Shown: piece after piece, positions 51,053 to 57,540 of the stretch
Numbering within the stretch: the stretch's first letter is position 1
How the letters are laid out: each line of letters begins with the position of its first letter
Assembly (NCBI GenBank): GCA_964445575.1
Contig: CAYULB010000008.1
Span: 1 to 57,540, forward strand
Source: WJMT01 sp964445575
GTDB lineage: Bacteria; Acidobacteriota; Aminicenantia; Aminicenantales; Aminicenantaceae
Direction of reading: 5' to 3'
Length of the DNA stretch: 57,540 nt
Translations under genes and position numbers: made by a program
Notes under the pieces: model-generated
Told to the model about the DNA's origin: nothing
Seen by the model: the letters and a program-made list of their open reading frames with translations, nothing else
Database searches by the model: none

Positions 51053-52030
51053 CTATTCCTTTTTTATAAATACGGGTTGAGTGCAGGCGATTCTTCCAGA
51101 TGATTCAAATATTCTTGCCCTGACATAGAGCTCATTCCCCCTGAATAAATATTTAGCGGCTGTTCCAAAAGATTCCTGCAGGATTTTCCCATTTTTCCCG
51201 ATAAAAGTAATGGTGTAGGCGGCATCTTTATAAGGCTCTACTTCTATGCTGTATTTATCTTCAGTAACCTGGATATCCTTAAGTTTGACTCCTAATGTGG
51301 CATAAAATTCTCCCTTTTCAAGGGCATTGATAATGGCTTCTGTGCTCAATTCTCTGGCTTTAACCATCACCCATCCTGAGCCTGGATTTGATTTTAGAGG
51401 AGAAAATTCCCCCGTAAAGTCGTGGGCATCATCTGAAGCAATACCATACATTATTATTCCTTGGGAGAGAATTCTATCCCAGACTTCTTCCATACCCAGC
51501 CTGCCCCCAGCTGAAAACAAATTACTATCCGGATGGACATTAAACAGTTCGAATAATTTGACGTTTTTAAGCTGGGATATTTCTTTGTCAGTAAAGGACC
51601 ATTTCCAATTGGGATGGTTTATTTGAGGAACAGCACCGGCCTGGAGTATGGCATCCACATTGTTCTGCAGAGTTTCTATTACAGAGTTTCCGCGTTGAGG
51701 TTTGATGTAAGTTTCTGCCTTGAGGGCATTAAGATGAATAGGAATTCCTTCATAGGAATCTGTTACTTCTTCTCCCTGGATAAGGATAAAGTCGTCAGAG
51801 GGATCGGTATCAAGATACTCTATTTCAGTGATGAAGTTGTGGTCTGATATGACCAGAAAGTTGTATTCATGGTCCCGGTACCATCTGATGACTTGGCGTG
51901 GATAGGAATCTCCATCTGAGTTGAGAGTGTGGCAGTGAGTATTTCCCTTAAACCATTTGTATTCTTGAGGAAAAGAGGGTAGTGCAAAAAGAATCATAAC
52001 ACTCAAAATAAAAGTAATGCTTTTTCTCAT
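51053..52030 (-). CDS. Exported CehA-type PHP-domain phosphoesterase-like protein
   Basis: The 325-residue protein has a signal peptide (cleavage near SFPQEY) and a PHP metal-binding domain: GNTHCHTLNSDGD (about residues 29-41), VISDHNF, GEEVTD, INHPNW and SDDAHD. A beta-rich C-terminal domain follows. CehA/McbA proteins of this group hydrolyse carbamates or phosphoesters with bound metals. The true substrate is unknown. The carrier gene follows at 9 bp, so the two may handle one exported substrate. Starts with ATG after a TAAGGAG site. Confidence 0.8.
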   Translation of the reverse strand: MRKSITFILSVMILFALPSFPQEYKWFKGNTHCHTLNSDGDSYPRQVIRWYRDHEYNFLVISDHNFITEIEYLDTDPSDDFILIQGEEVTDSYEGIPIHLNALKAETYIKPQRGNSVIETLQNNVDAILQAGAVPQINHPNWKWSFTDKEISQLKNVKLFELFNVHPDSNLFSAGGRLGMEEVWDRILSQGIIMYGIASDDAHDFTGEFSPLKSNPGSGWVMVKARELSTEAIINALEKGEFYATLGVKLKDIQVTEDKYSIEVEPYKDAAYTITFIGKNGKILQESFGTAAKYLFRGNELYVRARIFESSGRIACTQPVFIKKE

Positions 52031-52187
52031 CTTTGGCTCCTTATCTTATTTTCTTTTCTGTTCCATTATAAACAAACTGGATTTTTCTTGCTATTTTTTC
52101 CCTAATCTTTCTCGATCTTCTCGTACCTGATAAACTCAACACTCCAAATAGACAAAAAGACTTAACAAGGTTTATGTAGATCTACTC

Positions 52188-52241
52188 TGGCGCCTCGCAT
52201 CTGCAGCAATCTCCACTCGTGAATGGTCCAGGCCAGATGAT
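52188..52241. repeat. Dispersed repeat family 1, copy B
   Basis: The sequence begins CTGGCGCCTCGCATCTGCAG and matches copy A at 26576-26633, in the same orientation. It lies between the divergent PHP and kinase genes; the rest of the 52031-52390 intergenic space has no recognised feature. Confidence 0.75.
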
Positions 52242-52390
52242 GTTTTACTAAGGAATTCATCCCTTTATGAAAATCTGGAGCTGTATTCTGACTTGAATTG
52301 CCTAACTTGTTTAGAGTATGATTATCATCTATGTCATATGCAGGGGTAGATTTATGGTTTTGTTAAGCCTGAATTACTTAAGAAGCACGG

Positions 52391-54313
52391 TTGAGGAAAA
52401 AGACTAAAGTGAAATTATTTGGAAATTTGTCTGTCCGGAAAAAGCTTATGGGCATTATTCTGCTGACATCTTTTCTAAGTCTCGGTTTGGTTTTGTGTGT
52501 TAGCGTATGGTACAAACAGAGAACAGAAAGGGCAAAGTTTATAGAAGAGGTAAAACAGCAGGCCCGGTTAATGGGGGAGCACTGCCGGCCAATTCTCTCT
52601 TCTAAGGACTTAAAGGACCTTGAGCAGTGCTTATCAAGATGGGAGTTTATCCCTTATATAAGTGAATGTGTGGTCATGAGTCCTGATGGGAAAGCTTTAG
52701 CTTCGTACAATCGTTCCGGAGAAAAGATTTTTCCTTCTGCCCCAGAGTCCGTTGAGTTTCAGGACTCTTTTGAATTTAAGGACGAATATCTACTTGTAGT
52801 TCACACGATTTCTGAAAACAACCGAATCCAGGGAGAACTAATTGTGCGTGCTTCTGCCTTTGAAATAGAGAGAGAGCTGGGACGCTTTAAGGCGGCAGCG
52901 TTGATTTTATTTGTATTAATGCTGGCAGTTGTGTATTTTTTGGCAAAAAATCTCCAGAGGGTTGTTACCAAACCCCTTTCCAATCTGTTAACGGCAACCA
53001 AGAATATATCAGGGCAAGGAGAAGCAGGAGCTCGGATAAAAAAACAGAAAAAAAACGAATTTTCAATACTGCGTGATCGATTAAAGTATTTATTAGAGAT
53101 AGAAAACATGAGAGACACAAAGCTGGAGCAGGTGGAAAAAGCGAGAAAAAAGGCCCTTGAATTAGAGAAAATGGGAAAAGAATATAGAGAGAGATTTGAA
53201 AATAATTCTTATGGTATTTTTGTGTTTGAAGCGGTTGATAATGGAGAGGATTTTGTTGTCAAAGACTTGAATAATACCGGAGAAGTCTTGGAACGGATTC
53301 ACCGTGCTGATTTAATAGGGAAAAGGGTAAACCGGGTTTTTCCTGAAGTGAGGGATTCGGATTTAATGGAAGCCCTTAAGAAAGTCTGGCAGAAAGACAC
53401 CAAGGAGTTTATCCCTTTTTCGAGAATAAGAAAGGATGAGAAAGGCTGGAGGGAATTTTATATCAGCAAGCTTTCTTCAAATAAGGTTTTGGCTGCATTT
53501 CGGGATGTTACAGAAAAAAAAGCTGAAGAAGATTCCAAGCAAAAAGAAAAAGAGGAAGAGAAAAAGAGATTTGAAAAGAAACTTACAGAGGGAGAAGAAC
53601 AAAAGTTTATAGAAATAGAGAAGAGCGCCCAGAAGAAGTCGCTAAATAAAGAACTGGAAGGGCTTTACTCTGCTGTAGAAAGTGTTCTGGGAGAGCCTCT
53701 TGAAAAGATAAATGATTTTAGCAAGTATTTACTGCAGAATTATGCTGAAAAAGTAGATGACAAAGGAAAAGACCAGCTTATTCAGATCCGGGCTGCAAGC
53801 CATCGGTTGATGCAGATGACTAAAGAATTCAGTGATCTGGTTGAAATGTCCTTTGACAGATTAAAGCTGGAGCAGGTTGACCTCAGTGATATGGTAAGGA
53901 AAAGAGCAGTAAAGCTTAAGGAAGGAAATCCAGAGAGAAAAGCCGAGTTTATTATTCAAAAAGATGTAAAAGTCAAAGCAGATGCTCGTCTGTTGAGTAA
54001 AGTGGTTGACTGTTTGCTCTCAAATGCTTGGATTTACTCATCAAAAAAAGCAAATATAAAGATCGAATTCGGAGTTAAAGAAAACAAAGAAGCTGATGAA
54101 TATTTTATTAAAGATAATGGAATCGGATTTGAGATGAAAGATGTGGAAGAGATGTTTCATCCTTTTAAAAAATTGAATCAGGATGAAGTATTTCCAGGTT
54201 CAGGCATGGGGCTGGCTGTGGTAAGGCGCATCATCCATAAGCACGGAGGCACCATCCGTGCTAAAGGAAAGCCGGGAAAAGGAGCTGTGTTCTATTTTAC
54301 CCTTGGGACTTGA
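52391..54313 (+). CDS. Sensor kinase-like protein lacking the phospho-acceptor histidine
   Basis: The 640-residue protein has two membrane segments (about residues 18-40 and 170-195) flanking a periplasmic domain, a HAMP-like linker, a PAS domain (about residues 265-370), a highly charged coiled coil, and an ATPase domain with LLSNAWIYSS, KDNGIGFEMKD and GSGMGLAVVRRI. Where related kinases have SHDLRAPL the sequence has ESVLGEPL (about residues 428-436), so the histidine is replaced. The ATP site appears intact. No response regulator gene is next to it. The start is uncertain: TTG at 52391 or GTG at 52409, neither with an ideal ribosome binding site. Confidence 0.8.
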   Translation: MRKKTKVKLFGNLSVRKKLMGIILLTSFLSLGLVLCVSVWYKQRTERAKFIEEVKQQARLMGEHCRPILSSKDLKDLEQCLSRWEFIPYISECVVMSPDGKALASYNRSGEKIFPSAPESVEFQDSFEFKDEYLLVVHTISENNRIQGELIVRASAFEIERELGRFKAAALILFVLMLAVVYFLAKNLQRVVTKPLSNLLTATKNISGQGEAGARIKKQKKNEFSILRDRLKYLLEIENMRDTKLEQVEKARKKALELEKMGKEYRERFENNSYGIFVFEAVDNGEDFVVKDLNNTGEVLERIHRADLIGKRVNRVFPEVRDSDLMEALKKVWQKDTKEFIPFSRIRKDEKGWREFYISKLSSNKVLAAFRDVTEKKAEEDSKQKEKEEEKKRFEKKLTEGEEQKFIEIEKSAQKKSLNKELEGLYSAVESVLGEPLEKINDFSKYLLQNYAEKVDDKGKDQLIQIRAASHRLMQMTKEFSDLVEMSFDRLKLEQVDLSDMVRKRAVKLKEGNPERKAEFIIQKDVKVKADARLLSKVVDCLLSNAWIYSSKKANIKIEFGVKENKEADEYFIKDNGIGFEMKDVEEMFHPFKKLNQDEVFPGSGMGLAVVRRIIHKHGGTIRAKGKPGKGAVFYFTLGT

Positions 54314-54384
54314 GAAAACCATTTTTCACAATAAAAAGCAGCCATGAAAAAAAGGATTTCATTCATTTTATTATGGAGGTTTAT

Positions 54385-56730
54385 ATGTGTAAAAAGTGCA
54401 TTTCCATTGGTTTTATTTTGATTTTTTCTTTCTATATTTTAGGTTTTAAAGAGCTGCGAGCTCAGGAGAAAGAACAGCAGGAGAACCAGTCCCGTCAGCT
54501 TTATCAAGAACTTCCCACTCCTAATACCTATCGGGCTGCCTCAGGGGCTCCAGGGCCAGAATACTGGCAGCAGAGGGTAGGCTATGATATCGCGGTTGAG
54601 CTGGATGAGGAAAAGCAGCGCCTGTACGGAGAAGAGGTCATAACTTATTTCAATCATTCACCCCATTCTCTTTCCTACCTATGGGTTCAGCTTGACCAGA
54701 ATATTCGCGCCAAAGATTCTCTGGCTAATCAAGTCAGTTCAGGAAGGATATCTGATTCCATGTATTTCAGGTCTCTTCAGAGACTGCACAGCAAGTTTGA
54801 GGGCGGATTCAAGGTCGAATACGTGAAAGACACCAAAGGAAACGACCTTTTTTATAAAATCGTACACACCATGATGAGAGTGGACCTCCCAGAGGTTTTA
54901 GATCCCCATTCGAGATTCTCTTTTAAGATAAAGTGGTGGTATAACATTAATGACAGGGACAAGACCAGGGGAAGGTCTGGCTTCCATTTTTTTGAGGAAG
55001 ACAAAAATCATGTCTTTGCCATTGCCCAGTTTTTCCCCCGCTTGGCTGTTTACGATGATGTTGAGGGATGGCAGCACAAACAGTTTTTGGGAAGCGGAGA
55101 GTTTGCGCTTCCTTTTGGAAATTATACAGTGAGAATCACGGCTCCTTCAGACCATATTATCAGCGCTACAGGGACTTTAAAGAATCCAAATAGAGTGCTG
55201 ACACCTGAACAGAGGTCGCGGCTTGAAACAGCCCGAAATTCCACTGAAAACACGGTGTTGATTGTAACAGAAGAAGAAGCGGTTCAGAATGAGAAAGAGC
55301 GGGCTCAAGACCAGAAGACTTGGATTTTTGAAGCAGAAAATGTTCGGGATTTTGCTTTTGCCAGCTCCAGAAAGTTTATCTGGGATGCCATGGCCGTCAA
55401 ATTCGGGAACCGTACCGTGCTGGCTATGTCTTATTATGACAAATCCGGGAATCCTCTTTGGGAAAAATACTCCACAAAAGCTGTGGCGCATGCATTAAAG
55501 ATTTATTCGAAATACACTTTTGATTATCCTTACCCCAAAGCCATATCTGTACTCACCGGCAGTGGGGGGGGAATGGAATATCCTATGATTTCATTTAATG
55601 GAGGGAAGCCTGAGCCGGATGGCACTTATTCAGAACGTTTGAAATACAGCCTTATAGGGGTGATCATTCATGAAGTTGGCCATAATTTTTTCCCTATGAT
55701 TGTGAATTCAGACGAACGCCAGTGGGCATGGATGGATGAGGGTTTGAATACTTTTCTGGAGTATCTTGCGGAGCAGGAATGGAGCAGGGATTTTGCCCAG
55801 AGAAACGGGCCGGCTTATACCATGGTGGAATACATGAAAGGAGAAAAGAAATATATGTCTCCCATAATGACAGCTCCAGACGCGGACCTCCATGTAGGAA
55901 GCAATGCTTATGCCAAGACTTCTGCAGGTTTGAACATCCTGCGCGAGACTGTTATGGGTCGAGAATTATTTGATTATGCTTTTAAAGAATTTGCCCGGAG
56001 ATGGAAGTTTAAACATCCTATGCCTGCTGACTTTTTCCGAACCATGGAAGATGCTTCAGGAATAGACCTGGACTGGTTCTGGAGAGGATGGTTCTTTGGC
56101 ACCGACCATGTCGACATATCTGTTGATGAGATAAAATGGTTCAAAATAAATACAGGAGAGCCGAAACTGGCAAAAGCCATTGAACAGGAGATAAAAAATC
56201 GACAGAAAGAGCAGTATATCAGCAGCATTCGCAATGAGAAAGAAATTAAAGAAACCGCAGTGGAAAAGGATGAATCCCTGAGAGATTTTTACGATGAATA
56301 TGACCCGCTTCAGGTAACTCCAAATGAGGAAGAACAGTACAAAAAATATCTTGAGTCACTGACTGAAGAGGAGAAGGAGATTTTGAATGCGGGATTCCAT
56401 TATTATGAAGTTACGTTTTCCAATATCGGTGGAATGGTGATGCCTCTTATTATTAAATTTGAGTTCAAAGATGGCTCAGAAGAAGTGATGAGAATTCCAG
56501 CTGAGATATGGAGCCGGTTCAATGACCAGGTGAAAAAAGTGTTTGCTTTTAAAAAAGAAGTTCAAAAAATTGTTCTTGATCCATTTCTGGAAACTGCGGA
56601 TGTGGATGTCAGTAATAATAAACAGACTGTTCCTGATAAACCAGATTATTTCAAAGTAAGAAAGTATGACAGGCGTTCTGAAGAGAATCTGATGCAGAAG
56701 GTCAAAGAGATGAAAAAGCAAGAGAATTAA
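54385..56730 (+). CDS. Exported M1 family aminopeptidase-like protein
   Basis: About 781 residues with a signal peptide (MCKKCISIGFILIF then FKELRAQ). A beta-rich N-terminal M1 domain is followed by GSGGGMEYPMISF (the GGMEN-like exopeptidase motif) and the zinc site HEVGHNFFP with WMDEGLNTF supplying the third ligand (HExxH-x18-E, about residue 429). A C-terminal helical region is rich in charged residues. It would trim peptides outside the cytoplasm. The frame is open from 54310, but the ATG at 54385 has a GGAGG site 5 bp ahead. It follows the kinase-like gene by about 70 bp. Confidence 0.88.
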   Translation: MCKKCISIGFILIFSFYILGFKELRAQEKEQQENQSRQLYQELPTPNTYRAASGAPGPEYWQQRVGYDIAVELDEEKQRLYGEEVITYFNHSPHSLSYLWVQLDQNIRAKDSLANQVSSGRISDSMYFRSLQRLHSKFEGGFKVEYVKDTKGNDLFYKIVHTMMRVDLPEVLDPHSRFSFKIKWWYNINDRDKTRGRSGFHFFEEDKNHVFAIAQFFPRLAVYDDVEGWQHKQFLGSGEFALPFGNYTVRITAPSDHIISATGTLKNPNRVLTPEQRSRLETARNSTENTVLIVTEEEAVQNEKERAQDQKTWIFEAENVRDFAFASSRKFIWDAMAVKFGNRTVLAMSYYDKSGNPLWEKYSTKAVAHALKIYSKYTFDYPYPKAISVLTGSGGGMEYPMISFNGGKPEPDGTYSERLKYSLIGVIIHEVGHNFFPMIVNSDERQWAWMDEGLNTFLEYLAEQEWSRDFAQRNGPAYTMVEYMKGEKKYMSPIMTAPDADLHVGSNAYAKTSAGLNILRETVMGRELFDYAFKEFARRWKFKHPMPADFFRTMEDASGIDLDWFWRGWFFGTDHVDISVDEIKWFKINTGEPKLAKAIEQEIKNRQKEQYISSIRNEKEIKETAVEKDESLRDFYDEYDPLQVTPNEEEQYKKYLESLTEEEKEILNAGFHYYEVTFSNIGGMVMPLIIKFEFKDGSEEVMRIPAEIWSRFNDQVKKVFAFKKEVQKIVLDPFLETADVDVSNNKQTVPDKPDYFKVRKYDRRSEENLMQKVKEMKKQEN

Positions 56731-56836
56731 ACAGCCCTTGAAGCCGCTCCTTGAATCTATAAAATATAAAATACGGAACATCTTATCATAAATTCTAGGA
56801 AATTTGGAATTTTGGCAAGCACTTTCGATAAATATA

Positions 56837-56865
56837 TTGATAGATTTAAATTATTACTATATAAT
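56837..56865 (+). promoter_or_regulatory. Sigma-70 promoter for rubrerythrin
   Basis: TTGATA (56837-56842), 17-bp spacer and perfect TATAAT (56860-56865), about 50 bp before the gene. Confidence 0.75.
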
Positions 56866-56869
56866 AATT
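56849..56869. promoter_or_regulatory. Candidate PerR/Fur-like operator
   Basis: An inverted repeat with 8-bp arms AATTATTA and TAATAATT, 5 bp apart, covers the -10 box. PerR and Fur sites are AT-rich palindromes of similar size, and rubrerythrin is often PerR-controlled. The exact regulator is not shown. Confidence 0.5.
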
Positions 56870-56917
56870 GTTACAAAAAAGAATTTTAGTAAAAATCAAC
56901 TGAAAGGAGGATATCAA

Positions 56918-57439
56918 ATGAGCCAAACAAAAAAAAACATTGAGGCTGCTTTTGCCGGGGAGTCTCAAGCAAGAAACAAGTATACTTATTTTGCAGAAAA
57001 AGCGAGAGAAGAAGGATACCACTACATAGCCATGATATTTGAAGAAACCGCTTTAAATGAAATGGAGCATGCCAGAGATCATTTCAAATTAATGAATGGA
57101 GTAGGGACAACTGAAGAGAACCTAAGAAAAGCCATTGAAGGAGAACATTATGAGACAGTGGATATGTATCCTCAGTTTGCCAAACAGGCCAGAGAAGAAG
57201 GAAACCAAGAAGCGGCCAGATTGTTTGAGCAGATAGCGAAAATTGAGGAAAATCACAAAAAAAGATATAAAAAACTTTTGGAAATGGTCCAGAATGGAAC
57301 TGTTTTTAAAAGAGAAGAACCCATCAAGTGGAAGTGCAGTGTTTGTGGATATACAGTTGAAGCAAAAGAACCTCCCAAAAAATGTCCTTCCTGCAGGAAC
57401 CCAAAAGAATATTATGAGCCTGCGAACATGGATTTCTAA
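56918..57439 (+). CDS. rbr: Rubrerythrin
   Basis: The 173-residue protein has a four-helix diiron domain with the usual ligands (FAGESQARNKY, EETALNEMEHAR, EHYETVDMYP, EQIAKIEENHKKRY). A C-terminal rubredoxin-like domain carries CSVCGYTVE and CPSCRNP. It reduces hydrogen peroxide with electrons from rubredoxin or NADH oxidoreductase, protecting anaerobes from oxygen. The frame opens at 56804, but the ATG at 56918 follows an AAAGGAGG site. It has its own promoter with a candidate operator. Confidence 0.96.
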   Translation: MSQTKKNIEAAFAGESQARNKYTYFAEKAREEGYHYIAMIFEETALNEMEHARDHFKLMNGVGTTEENLRKAIEGEHYETVDMYPQFAKQAREEGNQEAARLFEQIAKIEENHKKRYKKLLEMVQNGTVFKREEPIKWKCSVCGYTVEAKEPPKKCPSCRNPKEYYEPANMDF

Positions 57440-57520
57440 AGGAATAATTTTCCTGACCTATTCATAAAAAAATGACGATGTTTTCATTATCAATTTATTT
57501 TCAGCGATATACAAGATTTT

Positions 57521-57540
57521 TTCAAGGACAATGTCTTGAA
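57521..57540. promoter_or_regulatory. Near-palindrome shared with 47905-47924 (site 2)
   Basis: TTCAAGGACAATGTCTTGAA ends the window; its reverse complement matches site 1 at 17 of 20 positions. The following sequence is cut off, so a downstream promoter cannot be judged. Confidence 0.45.

Overview
The window looks like a scaffold piece from a Gram-negative, probably anaerobic bacterium. It carries outer-membrane porins and beta-barrels, a GT9 heptosyltransferase-like enzyme, TolC/HlyD export parts, lipoproteins, rubrerythrin and an Fe-S membrane protein. Base composition is moderately AT-rich. The mix of many exported peptidases, DUF1015, DUF4097, DUF6600, FG-GAP/ASPIC proteins and sigma-54 two-component control of export genes would suit a member of Acidobacteriota/Aminicenantota; that assignment is inference, because the window has no rRNA or other marker gene. 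One 100-N scaffold gap lies at 49284-49383.

Layout. 1-5.7 kb: remnants of a histidine kinase and a chromate transporter (chrA with a nonsense codon), divergent from a PadR regulator and a polyferredoxin membrane protein; then an ArsR regulator, three tandem DsrE-fold sulfur-relay proteins and a porin; then an amidohydrolase remnant. 6-9.2 kb: tRNA-Ala(CGC), a Mut7-C protein, and an ECF sigma / anti-sigma / DUF4097 operon closed by a strong terminator. 9.3-13.4 kb: an M20 peptidase, a small barrel protein and a lipoprotein esterase. 13.6-20.6 kb (minus strand): a tightly overlapping eight-gene operon for chorismate and prephenate metabolism (aroF-aroB-aroD-aroE/K-aroA-aroC-aroQ-tyrA), preceded by a putative leaderless tyrosine-rich leader peptide and a hairpin. 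20.9-28.9 kb: exported zinc metalloprotease, DUF1015 protein, M24 aminopeptidase, fused trehalose-phosphate synthase/phosphatase. 29-37.5 kb: primary sigma factor, GT9, sulfatase-like lipoprotein, FG-GAP/ASPIC protein, barrel and unknown exported protein.

37.7-47.7 kb is a regulatory and export island. It holds a FecR/DUF6600 protein behind a sigma-54 promoter and an NtrY-like kinase with an NtrC-like activator. Diverging from these is an adaptor - ATPase - small ORF - ATPase - TolC operon. The divergent intergenic region has two oppositely oriented sigma-54 promoters around two identical-pattern enhancer palindromes (TGTTC-N6-GAACA) set 21 bp apart. The export operon has no permease gene. 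48-57.5 kb: GDP-mannose 3,5-epimerase-like enzyme, the scaffold gap, YfcC-type carrier, CehA-type PHP phosphoesterase, a kinase-like protein lacking the phospho-acceptor histidine, an M1 aminopeptidase-like protein, and rubrerythrin behind a strong promoter overlapped by a palindrome.

The most novel-looking items are the tyrosine leader of the aro operon and the shared-enhancer sigma-54 region. Two families of dispersed non-coding repeats and a 20-bp palindromic motif present at two sites are also reported.
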